Origin: Anaerolineales bacterium
GTDB lineage: Bacteria; Chloroflexota; Anaerolineae; 4572-78; J111
DNA length: 24,970 nucleotides
Direction of reading: 5' to 3'
NCBI GenBank assembly: GCA_012032575.1
Contig: JAAUSP010000033.1
Coordinates: forward strand, 1 to 24,970
In this document: positions 1 through 7,019 of the stretch, one piece after another
How positions within the stretch are numbered: the stretch's first letter is position 1
Layout: the number at the start of each line of letters is the position of its first letter
The notes under the pieces: generated by a model
The model's database searches: none
The model's input: the letters and a program-made list of their open reading frames with translations, nothing else
Told to the model about the DNA's origin: nothing
Position numbers and translations under genes: made by a program

Positions 1-1
1 C

Positions 2-1385
2 GTGGCAGCAGGCCGGTCGAGCCGCCGCCAGCAGGATGACTCGCTGGCGCTGCTGATTGCTACGGCCAATCCGCTGGACCAATTTCTGGCCCATCACCCC
101 GACTACTTTTTCGAGCGCTCACCCGAACAGGCCCTCATCAATCCGGACAACCTGCTCATTCTGCTGCAACACCTGCGCTGCGCCGCCTTCGAGCTGCCTT
201 TCCGGCGGGGCGAAGGGTTTGGCCGGGTGGACGCGGCCCTGCTGGCGGAATTTCTGCAATTTTTGCAGGCCAACGGCGAGCTGCACGCTTCCGCCGACAC
301 CTTTTTCTGGATGGCCGACCGCTACCCCGCCGAAGGCGTCTCGCTGCGCAGCGCCTCGCCGCAACGGGTTCTGCTTCAGGTGGAGGAAGACGACAAACTG
401 ACCACTATCGGCGAGGTGGACGGAGCCAGCGCCCCCTGGATGGTCCATCCCCAGGCCATCTATCTGCACGAGGGCCAGAGCTACCGGGTCGAGGTGCTGG
501 ACCTGGAGCAAAACTTCGCCCGGCTGCGGCCCTCCCAGGCCGACTATTACACCGAGCCGAAACGCGAAACAACGGTGCAACTGGTCACAACATCGAGCAC
601 CGCCGCCGCATCGGGCGCAGTCAAAGCGGTGGGGGAAATCGTGGTGACAACCCAGGTGGTCGGCTACCGCCAGCGGCGCTGGTTCAGCAACGAGTCAGCT
701 GGGCGAGGGTGAACTCAGCCTGCCGCCTGCGGAACTGCGCACCACCGGCTACTGGCTGGCCTTGACCGAGACCACCGTCGAGCAGTTGCGCGCTCAGGGC
801 TTGTGGTCCAATGATCCCAACGACTACGGCCCCAATTGGGCCGCGCAGCGCCGGGCCGCCCGCGCCCGCGACAGTTATCGCTGCCAGATGTGTGGAGTGC
901 CGGAGCGAGGCCGGGAGCACGACGTGCATCATAAAATTCCGTTTCGCACCTTTGCTTCCTATGAACCGGCCAATTTATTATCCAATTTGATCACCCTCTG
1001 CCGCTCCTGCCACCGCCGGGCCGAAACCGCCGTGCGGGTCCGCAGCGGGCTGGGTGGGCTGGCTTTTGCCCTCAGTCACCTGGCCCCCTTATTTTTGATG
1101 TGCGACGCCAATGATGTAGCCGTGCACCACGACCCCCAATCGCCGCTGGCCGAGGATCAGCCGGCGGTGGTTATATATGAAGCAACCCCCGGCGGGCTGG
1201 GTTTCAGCGAACGTCTGTTTGATCTGCACGGCGATCTCATGGCTCACGCCCACGAGTTGGTGACCGCCTGCGGCTGCGCCGACGGCTGTCCATCGTGCGT
1301 CGGCCCTGGCGGGGAGGAGGGGCGCGGGGGTAAACAAGAGGCGCTGGCAATTTTGGAAGCACTGGCAAACCCAACAAAATTTTAA
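2..1385 (+). CDS. mrfA: MrfA/YprA-like DEAH helicase, C-terminal part with DUF1998 and an HNH domain; 5'-truncated, one frameshift
   Basis: The window opens inside this gene, so the helicase motor is off the left edge. What remains resembles the C-terminal half of YprA/MrfA helicases, which carry a DUF1998 region. Its end shows the family four-cysteine zinc site CGCADGCPSC followed by VGP, at about 1269-1305. The frame opened at position 2 stops at 710-712. The homologous sequence continues in another frame: after RWFSNE (ending 694), dropping the T at 695 gives QLGEGELSLPPAEL, leading into the part that ends at 1385. A single inserted base therefore breaks one gene. An HNH nuclease-like module sits between the TTGYWLAL segment and the GGLAFALSHLAPLFLMCD segment, both of which belong to the helicase C-terminal region. 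In B. subtilis MrfA works with MrfB in mitomycin C repair; an mrfB-like gene lies 2 kb downstream. The family call is firm; a repair role here is inferred. Confidence 0.8.
828..1025 (+). other. HNH nuclease-like domain inside the helicase DUF1998 region
   Basis: The translated segment starts with GPNWAAQRRAARARD, followed by C-x2-C (RCQMCG, about 879-896), then DVHHKIPF with the paired histidines, and ends in NLITLCRSCHRR with the second C-x2-C-H. This is the usual beta-beta-alpha-metal HNH layout: two zinc knuckles around a central DVHH, with an Asn before the last knuckle. All the key residues are present, so the fold and perhaps the activity look intact. It is in frame with the downstream zinc site of the helicase. 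It could instead be a structural zinc module that has lost catalysis. Confidence 0.8.
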
Positions 1386-1414
1386 GCTGCATTTAATCAG
1401 AAGCATGCTATAAT
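1386..1414 (+). promoter_or_regulatory. Candidate extended -10 promoter for hicAB
   Basis: A perfect TATAAT lies at 1409-1414 and is preceded by TG at 1406-1407, giving an extended -10 (TGCTATAAT). The -35 region 17 bases upstream (1386-1391, GCTGCA) is poor, which is common for extended -10 promoters. Transcription would start near 1421, about 24 bases before hicA. No HicB operator was recognised with confidence. Confidence 0.6.
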
Positions 1415-1444
1415 GATACTATATGTAGTACCACGTGAACCCTT

Positions 1445-1687
1445 ATGAGTAAACAGGACAAACTCATCCAGAAACTTCGTCAGAATCCCAGGAACATTCG
1501 CTTTGAAGAAATTGACACTTTGCTCTGTGGTCTTGGCTTTGAGAAAAGACAACGAGGTACCAGTCATACTACTTATACCATTTCGGGTAAACCTCCTCTG
1601 ACCATTCCGTTTCGCAAACCCTTCATTTTACCTGTCTATGTCAAACAAATTTTGCAGTTTTTAGACGATCTGGATGATGTTTACTGA
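1445..1687 (+). CDS. hicA: HicA-family mRNA interferase toxin
   Basis: This 80-residue protein has the small double-stranded-RNA-binding-like fold expected of HicA toxins, which cleave mRNA. The family signature appears as RQRGTSHTTY with the catalytic-type His at residue 41, followed by the strand PLTIPF and a final helix VKQILQFLDDL. Length is normal for the family. The ATG has only a weak upstream ribosome site. It is followed after 30 bases by hicB, the usual toxin-first order. Base composition is visibly AT-richer than the flanking helicase and prenyl synthase genes, in line with a mobile toxin-antitoxin cassette (inference). HicA family membership is strong; activity is unknown. Confidence 0.85.
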   Translation: MSKQDKLIQKLRQNPRNIRFEEIDTLLCGLGFEKRQRGTSHTTYTISGKPPLTIPFRKPFILPVYVKQILQFLDDLDDVY

Positions 1688-1717
1688 TGAGGGAAAAGAT
1701 AATTCAGGAGATTGGGT

Positions 1718-2134
1718 ATGTTAGCTAAAAGCATTGATGACTATCTGGCTATGCCTTATACAATTGAAGTAGTTCGTGACGAAAGTGAAGGATATTCAGG
1801 TTGGTTCGCCCGTGTGGTTGAATTACCTGGCTGTATGACCCAGGCTGATACCTTTGAAGAACTGGGGGAAATGATCGAAGACGCTATGCGCGTGTGGATC
1901 GAGGTGGCTCTGGAAGATGGTCAAGCCATTCCAGAACCTCGACCGGCGGAAGATTACAGCGGCAAATTTGTCGTGCGTGTGCCCAAGTCACTCCACCGCG
2001 AGTTGGTTGAAGCAGCCGAACGCGAAGGAGTTAGTCTCAACGCTTTTGTTAATGTGGCTTTGGGACGAGCTATCGGGTCATTGCAAGCGGTAGCGGCCAA
2101 ACCTCATCCTGATCATATTCCTGAGCCAGCATAA
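1718..2134 (+). CDS. hicB: HicB-family antitoxin with ribbon-helix-helix C-terminus
   Basis: Residues about 8-70 form the HicB partial RNase H-like domain: YTIEVVRDESEGYSGWFARV, then ELPGCMTQADTFEEL, with the typical GC-x-T-x-[AG]-x-[ST] stretch. It binds and neutralises HicA. Residues about 90-130 (SGKFVVRVPKSLHRELVEAA followed by EGVSLNAFVNVAL) are a ribbon-helix-helix DNA-binding segment, so the antitoxin probably represses its own promoter. The ATG at 1718 was chosen because AGGAG at 1706-1710 lies 7 bases upstream; a TTG at 1712 in the same frame is too close to that site. It is cotranscribed with hicA. Confidence 0.88.
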   Translation: MLAKSIDDYLAMPYTIEVVRDESEGYSGWFARVVELPGCMTQADTFEELGEMIEDAMRVWIEVALEDGQAIPEPRPAEDYSGKFVVRVPKSLHRELVEAAEREGVSLNAFVNVALGRAIGSLQAVAAKPHPDHIPEPA

Positions 2135-2264
2135 TTTTGCCAAAACAGTCCTCTTTCACGTCCCCCCTTTTCATCCCTCTCGTTTGGCAACCAAACCCCA
2201 CAGGTCTAAAATCAAGCGGTGATAGGTCCGTTTGGAAACCTCAAATAAAGGATTCTTATTGAGC

Positions 2265-3296
2265 ATGAACTTTGAACAAGCATTGGCCCACTTTATTCCC
2301 CAGGTTGAGGCGGAGATGCGGCGGCTGATGGCCCCGCCCACAGGCGATCTCAACCCGTTTTATGGCATGATGCACTACCACCTCGGCTGGCTGGACGAGT
2401 CGTTCAAGCCGGCCAAAGTAGCGCAGGGCAAGCTGCTGCGGCCCATTTTTACCCTATTATGCTGCCGGGCGGCGGGCGGTCAGCCCGAAAAAGCGTTGAC
2501 GGCGGCAGCAGCGGTCGAACTGATCCATAACTTCTCGCTGGTTCACGACGATATTGAGGATAACAGCCGCACCCGCCGCGGCCGGGCCACCGTTTGGTCT
2601 TTATGGGGCGAGCCGCAGGCGATCAACGCCGGGGACGGCCTGTTTGTGCTGGCGCGGCACGCCCTGCTCAAACTGCGGGAGCAGGATGTCGCCTTGCCGA
2701 CCATTTTTGAGGCGATAGACCGCCTCGACCAGACCTGCCTGGCGCTGTGCCAGGGTCAGTACTTTGACATGAGCTTCGAGCAAACCTTGCAGGTAAACCT
2801 GGCCGATTATCTGAAAATGATCGAAGGCAAAACGGCGGCGCTGCTGGCCTGTTCCGGCTACCTGGGCGGCCTGATCGCTACCGGCGACCGGAACCGGGCC
2901 GAAGTTTTCTGGCAGTTGGGGCGGGCGTTGGGCCTGGCTTTTCAAATTCATGACGATTTACTGGGTATTTGGGGCCAGGAGGCCGTTACCGGCAAACCCG
3001 CCGCCGACGACCTGCGCCGCCGCAAAAAATCGCTGCCGGTGGTCTATGCTCTGCAAGCCGACCAGCCCCAGGCCGCCCGCTTTAAAGAGATTTACAGCGC
3101 CGCCAGTATGAGCGAAGACGAGGTCGCCGAGGCCGTGAGCCTTTTGGAAGCAGTTGGAGCCAAAGCTTACGCCGAAAGCCAGGCCAGAGCCTACGTCGAA
3201 AGCGCCAAGTCGGCCCTGCAAGCCATCGAAGCGCCGCCGGAGCAGAAATTAAGCCTGGAACAGATGGCTCACTTTTTGATCGAGCGGGTGCATTAA
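2265..3296 (+). CDS. Trans-polyprenyl diphosphate synthase (GGPP/FPP synthase family)
   Basis: This soluble all-helical enzyme condenses isopentenyl diphosphate with allylic diphosphates to make C15-C20 or longer prenyl chains. The first aspartate-rich motif is DDIED at residues 95-99, within SLVHDDIEDNSRTRRG, and the second region is QIHDDLLGIWG at about 228-237. The second motif ends in G instead of a third D, a form common in this family. KLLRP near residues 57-60 and GKT near 188-190 are the other expected substrate-binding segments. Length (343 aa) is normal. ATG 2265 was preferred; AAAGGA at 2247-2252 is upstream, and TTG 2259 is a possible alternative start. Product chain length cannot be told from sequence alone. 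A UbiA-type prenyltransferase about 4 kb downstream could use such a product (inference). Confidence 0.88.
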   Translation: MNFEQALAHFIPQVEAEMRRLMAPPTGDLNPFYGMMHYHLGWLDESFKPAKVAQGKLLRPIFTLLCCRAAGGQPEKALTAAAAVELIHNFSLVHDDIEDNSRTRRGRATVWSLWGEPQAINAGDGLFVLARHALLKLREQDVALPTIFEAIDRLDQTCLALCQGQYFDMSFEQTLQVNLADYLKMIEGKTAALLACSGYLGGLIATGDRNRAEVFWQLGRALGLAFQIHDDLLGIWGQEAVTGKPAADDLRRRKKSLPVVYALQADQPQAARFKEIYSAASMSEDEVAEAVSLLEAVGAKAYAESQARAYVESAKSALQAIEAPPEQKLSLEQMAHFLIERVH

Positions 3297-3413
3297 ACGA
3301 CCGCCGACGGCAGGAGATTGGAGATTAGAGATTAGGATTGGGCCTGAATCTCCAATCTCTAATCTCCCCAAAGGGCACAGTCATTTATAGACGAGTCCGG
3401 CGTCGGCGGTCGT
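3297..3413 (+). repeat. Nested palindromic intergenic element
   Basis: The outer arms ACGACCGCCGACG (3297-3309) and CGTCGGCGGTCGT (3401-3413) are a perfect 13-bp inverted repeat that begins right after the upstream stop codon. Inside, GGAGATTAGAGATT (3320-3333) pairs perfectly with AATCTCTAATCTCC (3354-3367). A second, mutually exclusive pairing is GAGATTGGAGATT (3314-3326) with AATCTCCAATCTC (3347-3359). There is no coding content and no U-tract, so a simple terminator is unlikely. A REP- or MITE-like element is the best guess. Confidence 0.75.
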
Positions 3414-3424
3414 AGGGAGTCTGG

Positions 3425-4654
3425 ATGCTCACTCTTTCCGACAAACTCAAATCGCTGGGGGTTAAGCTGGGGGCGCGGGATTTACCGCGTCCTGAGTTGA
3501 GCGAGGAGGCTTTTGCCATCGAGCATGTTGTGCCGGGCCGGGTACAGCCCACCGAACTGGGCGATGCTTTTGTGGTCGAAACCGTCTACACCCCGGAGTA
3601 CCGGCACGGCCAGGTGGGACTGCGTACCACGGCTTCACTGCATACGATGGCTGAGTGGGTCGGCGAGCAGCGTTTGGCCGCCTGCGAGTCGCCGGGGCTG
3701 GTTTTTCTGGATACGGAAACCAGCGGGCTGGCCGGCGGCGCGGGAACTTATGCCTTTCTAATTGGCGCAGGCCGGTTTGAGGGCGACCATTTTCGGCTGC
3801 TCCAGTTTTTTATGCGCGACCCCGCCGAAGAGCCGGCCCAACTGGCCGCGCTGACCGAATTTTTGCAGCCCTGCGAGGCCCTGGTCACGTTCAACGGCAA
3901 GTCGTTTGATGTGCCGCTGCTCAACACCCGCTACACCGTCCACGGACACACTTCGCCGCTGACTTCGCCGGCCCAGCTTGATTTGCTCCACCTGGCCCGC
4001 CGTTTGTGGCGCGACCGCCTGCCCAGCCGCGCCCTGGGGCAGTTGGAAATCCACATCCTGGGGGTCAATCGCAGCCACGAGGATGTCCCCGGCTGGCTCA
4101 TTCCCCAGCTTTATTTTGACTACCTGCGCAGCGGCGACGCTCGCCCGCTCAAAGGCATCTTTTATCACAACGCCATGGATGTGGTCGCCATGGCCGCGCT
4201 GCTGACCCACATGGCCCAACTGCTGGACGATCCCCTGAGTACCGCCCTCGAACACGGCCTCGATGTGGTCGCCCTGGCGAAATTGTTTGAGGATTTGGGC
4301 CGGCTGGAAGCGGCGGTACAATTATATGAACGGGGCCTGGCTTATCAAAACCTGCCGGAAGAGAGCTATTGGGACACCCAGCGGCGTTTGTCGCTGGCCC
4401 AGCGGCGGCAGGGGGACATAACCGGGGCGCTGAACACCTGGCGGCTGGCGGCAGAGGGCCGGCAAATCTACGCCCACGTCGAACTGGCGAAATATTACGA
4501 ACATCAGGCCCGCGACTATCGCGAAGCAGCCCGCTGGACTCAAGCCGCCCTCGACCTGCTCAATACACCCACCTTTCCGCGCTACGAGCGCCGCCTCTGG
4601 CTGGCCGATTTGCAGCACCGCCTGGCCCGGTTGCAGCGGAAGGTGAACAGGTAG
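3425..4654 (+). CDS. mrfB: MrfB/YprB-like DEDD-family exonuclease with C-terminal helical repeats
   Basis: This is a 409-residue member of the YprB family, RNase H-fold (DnaQ-like) 3' exonucleases. The expected acidic residues can be seen: D96 and E98 in VFLDTETSGL, D162 in TFNGKSFDVPLL, D186 in LDLLHLARRL, and D252 in FYHNAMDVVAM. Residues about 265-400 are rich in Ala/Leu helical pairs (for example LGRLEAAVQLYERGLAY), fitting the TPR-like tail of the family. B. subtilis MrfB acts with the MrfA helicase to excise mitomycin adducts. An MrfA-like gene lies upstream in this window but is separated by hicAB and a prenyl synthase gene. The AGGGAG just before ATG 3425 supports the start. The nuclease call is firm; the repair role is by homology. 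Confidence 0.87.
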   Translation: MLTLSDKLKSLGVKLGARDLPRPELSEEAFAIEHVVPGRVQPTELGDAFVVETVYTPEYRHGQVGLRTTASLHTMAEWVGEQRLAACESPGLVFLDTETSGLAGGAGTYAFLIGAGRFEGDHFRLLQFFMRDPAEEPAQLAALTEFLQPCEALVTFNGKSFDVPLLNTRYTVHGHTSPLTSPAQLDLLHLARRLWRDRLPSRALGQLEIHILGVNRSHEDVPGWLIPQLYFDYLRSGDARPLKGIFYHNAMDVVAMAALLTHMAQLLDDPLSTALEHGLDVVALAKLFEDLGRLEAAVQLYERGLAYQNLPEESYWDTQRRLSLAQRRQGDITGALNTWRLAAEGRQIYAHVELAKYYEHQARDYREAARWTQAALDLLNTPTFPRYERRLWLADLQHRLARLQRKVNR

Positions 4655-4657
4655 CAG

Positions 4658-4686
4658 GGTTGCAAGGTTGCAAGGTTGCAAGGTTG
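4658..4686 (+). repeat. Short tandem repeat of GGTTGCAA
   Basis: Three perfect copies of the 8-mer GGTTGCAA plus a partial fourth (GGTTG) start four bases after the mrfB stop codon. Such an array is prone to replication slippage. No function is evident. Confidence 0.85.
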
Positions 4687-4689
4687 AAG

Positions 4690-4857
4690 AGTCAATGTCA
4701 TTAACTGAAGCATCACCTCTTCGACAGGCTCAGGCCGCAGCCTGAGTAGGTGAGCGAAGCGAACCGTATCGAAGGGTGCGGCGCCATAAGGAAACCGTCG
4801 CCAACTCGCACCCTTCGATACGTGCTACTCAGGATGCTTCGCTCAACGACATTGACT
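4690..4857 (+). repeat. Long multi-segment palindromic element (MITE/REP-like)
   Basis: Four collinear arm pairs nest around one centre: AGTCAATGTC 4690-4699 with GACATTGACT 4848-4857; GAGCGAAGC 4752-4760 with GCTTCGCTC 4836-4844; CCTGAGTAG 4741-4749 with CTACTCAGG 4825-4833; and CGTATCGAAGGGTGCG 4765-4780 with CGCACCCTTCGATACG 4807-4822. All are perfect. The second and third pairs cross in order, so both cannot form in one simple fold. A small extra hairpin CTCAGGC/GCCTGAG sits at 4729-4746. No coding potential is seen. It fills nearly the whole spacer between mrfB and the DUF4236 gene. Confidence 0.8.
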
Positions 4858-4890
4858 GACCTCTGACTACTTTTTCAAGGGGGATAAACT

Positions 4891-5919
4891 ATGGGGTTTC
4901 GTTTTCATAAAAGTATAGGTATAGGGAAATTTCTGCGGCTGAATATCAGCAAGAGTGGTATTGGCTTTAGCGCCGGGATTCCGGGGCTGCGCCTCAGTAC
5001 CGGGCCGCAGGGCGCGTATTTTACCGCCGGGCTGCCGGGTACGGGGTTGAGCTTCCGCAAAAAGCTCAATACTGCGGCCAAGAGTGACCGTTCGAGCGTT
5101 TCGGTCAAATCAAAAGCTGCGGAAGTACCGCCAGACACACCCAGTCCCGGTTTTTTCGCGCCCCGGCAGGAAAAAGAATTGGCCAAAGGCCTTGAGGCCC
5201 ATGAAGCCGGCCAAACTGATGAAGCCCTGGAACACTTCCGGGCCGCCGCTGATGACGAACCCGGCGCAGCGATTCTGGCGGCTACGATTCTGGCCGAGCG
5301 GGAAGACGGCAGCGAATTCAAAGCCATCGAACTGCTGGAAAGGGTGGTTCAGAGCGACGGTGAATTTCCGACGCCGCTGATGGAGAAATATCTGGCCTCG
5401 ACTGAGATCGAGATCAATATCACCCCACGGGTGTCGGTCGCCGTGCCGGTGGATGGGTTGGCCGCCACCCTGTTGCTGGTCGAGATGTACCAATCCACCC
5501 GGCGCGTCCGCGAGGCCATCGCTTTGCTGGAGGAATTGGTGGAGCTGGCCGAACAGCCGGTGCTGGTTTTATCGCTGTGCGAACTGTACGCCAGCCGGGA
5601 AATCTGGGATGGCATTATCGAGCGCGCCCAGGGTATGGAGCCGGTGGACGATGTGACCGTCGAAATTGCCATCTACTATGGCCGGGCCATGCAAGAGAAG
5701 GAACTGCACGACGCGGCCATCAGCGTTTTCAGCAAAGCGTTGAGCAAAAAGAAAGGCCGCCACCCGGACCTGCTGAATGAAGCGGCCTACTGGCGGGCCA
5801 TTTCCTATCAGGCTCAGGGCAAACACAGCCAGGCCCGCAGAGAGTTTGAACTCCTCTATGCCGAAGCCCCCAATTTTCGGGATGTGGCTCAGCGACTGGC
5901 CGATTTTTCGGTGAAGTAA
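4891..5919 (+). CDS. DUF4236 protein with C-terminal tetratricopeptide-like repeats
   Basis: The first 57 residues are a clear DUF4236 domain: MGFRFHKSIGIGKFLRLNIS, then KSGIGFSAGIPGLRLSTGPQG and GLPGTGLSFRKK, with the family's glycine-rich beta pattern. After a linker of low complexity (about 60-90), residues about 95-342 are Ala/Leu/Glu-rich paired helices of TPR type, for example AHEAGQTDEALEHFRAAADD and YRAMQ-like pairs further on, ending QARREFELLYAEAPNF. There is no signal peptide or membrane span. A strong AAGGGGG lies 6-10 bases before ATG 4891. The function of DUF4236 is unknown; the TPR part suggests a protein-interaction role. It stands alone, since the next genes are on the other strand. 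Confidence 0.8.
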   Translation: MGFRFHKSIGIGKFLRLNISKSGIGFSAGIPGLRLSTGPQGAYFTAGLPGTGLSFRKKLNTAAKSDRSSVSVKSKAAEVPPDTPSPGFFAPRQEKELAKGLEAHEAGQTDEALEHFRAAADDEPGAAILAATILAEREDGSEFKAIELLERVVQSDGEFPTPLMEKYLASTEIEINITPRVSVAVPVDGLAATLLLVEMYQSTRRVREAIALLEELVELAEQPVLVLSLCELYASREIWDGIIERAQGMEPVDDVTVEIAIYYGRAMQEKELHDAAISVFSKALSKKKGRHPDLLNEAAYWRAISYQAQGKHSQARREFELLYAEAPNFRDVAQRLADFSVK

Positions 5920-5920
5920 T

Positions 5921-6170
5921 TTCAAAAGGATAAAAATGAGGTTCGTGACTCGTTTGCAGGCGGGGCAGTTGCACAGGATCAATTTGTCATATTTTAATCG
6001 CCGGTACGAGGCATGAATTTTGTCCGGTTCGTGAGTGACGATGGTCAATAGGTCTTTTCTGTCTTTGTCGGCAACGAGACAGGTAATCTCCCGTTTGCCA
6101 TAATTTTCGATCACCTCAGCCGCAGCCTCGTCTTTGTTAAGGATAACTCCGCTCTTCCAGACATACTTTT
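5921..6170 (-). pseudogene. Remnant of a Roco/COR-domain protein C-terminus
   Basis: Read on the - strand, 6170 to about 5950 encodes QKYVWKSGVILN, EVIENYGKREIT, LLTIVTHEPDKIHASY and LKYDKLILCNCPACK, which I recognise as the end of COR-domain (Roco family) GTPase proteins from bacteria. At about 5953 the homologous reading moves to another frame and continues as TSHEPHFYPFE down to about 5921, consistent with a one-base deletion. No start codon, GTPase or COR body lies upstream, because the neighbouring sequence is tlyA, which it overlaps by about 34 bases in a different frame. It is therefore a broken fragment left at the 3' end of tlyA, not a functional gene. Recognition rests on remembered family motifs. 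Confidence 0.6.
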
Positions 6171-6955
6171 GAATTAACCAAGCATTGCTCAATGGCGGTT
6201 TCAACTTCTAGGGGAGATTGGGTTGCTTGCCAGCCCAGGCAAATTAAAAATTCATGATTCCCGGCGGGTCCGGTAATGGGCGAAGGGATGATGCCCAATA
6301 GTTTGAAGCCAATATTAAGGGCAAATTTGATTGTTTTTTCCAACACCTGCCGGTGGACAGATTTATCTCGCACCACGCCCCCTTTGCCCACCTGGCTTCG
6401 CCCCGCCTCAAATTGCGGCTTCACCAAAGCCACCACCAGCCCAGGGGTTGTCAACCAATTTTTTACGACAGGCAAAATCAGGGTCAGGGAGATGAAAGAG
6501 GCGTCAATTGTCACCCAATTAACTAACTCTGGCAACCCTTCCAGGTAACGAGCGTTTGTTTTTTCCATAACAATGACCCGCTCATCCTGGCGGAGTTTCC
6601 AATCAAGCTGCCCATAACCAACATCAATGGCATAAACCCGGCTGGCCCCTCGCTGAAGCAAAACATCGGTAAAGCCCCCGGTCGAAGCGCCCACATCGGC
6701 ACAGATGGCATTGACCGGCTCAATATTGAACTCATCCAACGCGGCGGCTAATTTTAACCCACCTCGACTTACATAAGGTAAATCCGGCTCAACCGTAACC
6801 TCAGCTTCATCAGGAACCTGTGACCCAGGTTTCGTCACTACCTGGCCGGCAACCCGCACCCTGCCGGCCATGATCAAGGCTTGTGCTCGATTTCTACTAT
6901 CTGCTAACCCTCTTTCGGCCAGCAACACATCCAGACGTACTTTCGCTTTGCCCAT
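6137..6955 (-). CDS. tlyA: TlyA-family rRNA (cytidine-2'-O)-methyltransferase
   Basis: This 272-residue protein has an N-terminal S4 RNA-binding domain (about 5-60: RLDVLLAERGLADSRNRAQA) and a Rossmann methyltransferase. The SAM motif ADVGASTGGFTDVLLQRGA lies near residues 87-105. YVSRGGLKL carries a Lys, VTIDASFISL an Asp and LVKPQFE a second Lys, matching the catalytic KDK set of the FtsJ/TlyA group. TlyA methylates C1409 of 16S rRNA and, in some species, C1920 of 23S rRNA, which determines capreomycin sensitivity in mycobacteria. The last 15 or so residues overlap the Roco remnant and may not be ancestral. No clear Shine-Dalgarno site precedes ATG 6955; a weak TTGCAG/TAGGCT pair (6993-6965) would start transcription almost at the ATG. 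It is divergent from the UbiA gene. Confidence 0.9.
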   Translation of the reverse strand: MGKAKVRLDVLLAERGLADSRNRAQALIMAGRVRVAGQVVTKPGSQVPDEAEVTVEPDLPYVSRGGLKLAAALDEFNIEPVNAICADVGASTGGFTDVLLQRGASRVYAIDVGYGQLDWKLRQDERVIVMEKTNARYLEGLPELVNWVTIDASFISLTLILPVVKNWLTTPGLVVALVKPQFEAGRSQVGKGGVVRDKSVHRQVLEKTIKFALNIGFKLLGIIPSPITGPAGNHEFLICLGWQATQSPLEVETAIEQCLVNSKVCLEERSYP

Positions 6956-7019
6956 ATTAATCTAAGCCTAACACAATTTATGACTATCTGCAACCCACAG
7001 CCTTATGCCAACCCGACTT

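Noticed and set aside
828..1025. A free-standing HNH homing endonuclease or intron gene
   Set aside because: The module is in frame with helicase sequence on both sides, has no start codon of its own, and no intron or intein splice-site residues were seen.
3297..3413. Rho-independent terminator for the prenyl synthase gene
   Set aside because: The stems are long and AT/GC mixed, but no T-run follows either right arm on the + strand.
3297..3424. Riboswitch in the mrfB leader
   Set aside because: The alternative pairings resemble a switch, but no known aptamer motif was recognised and the arms look like repeat units.
4658..4686. CRISPR-like array
   Set aside because: The 8-base units are directly adjacent without spacers and no cas genes are present.
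5569..6204. A 211-residue - strand gene opposite the DUF4236-TPR gene
   Set aside because: Only its first 85 residues resemble a protein family (Roco C-terminus), and homology then moves to another frame. The rest is antisense to a well-supported gene, so it is annotated as a short remnant.
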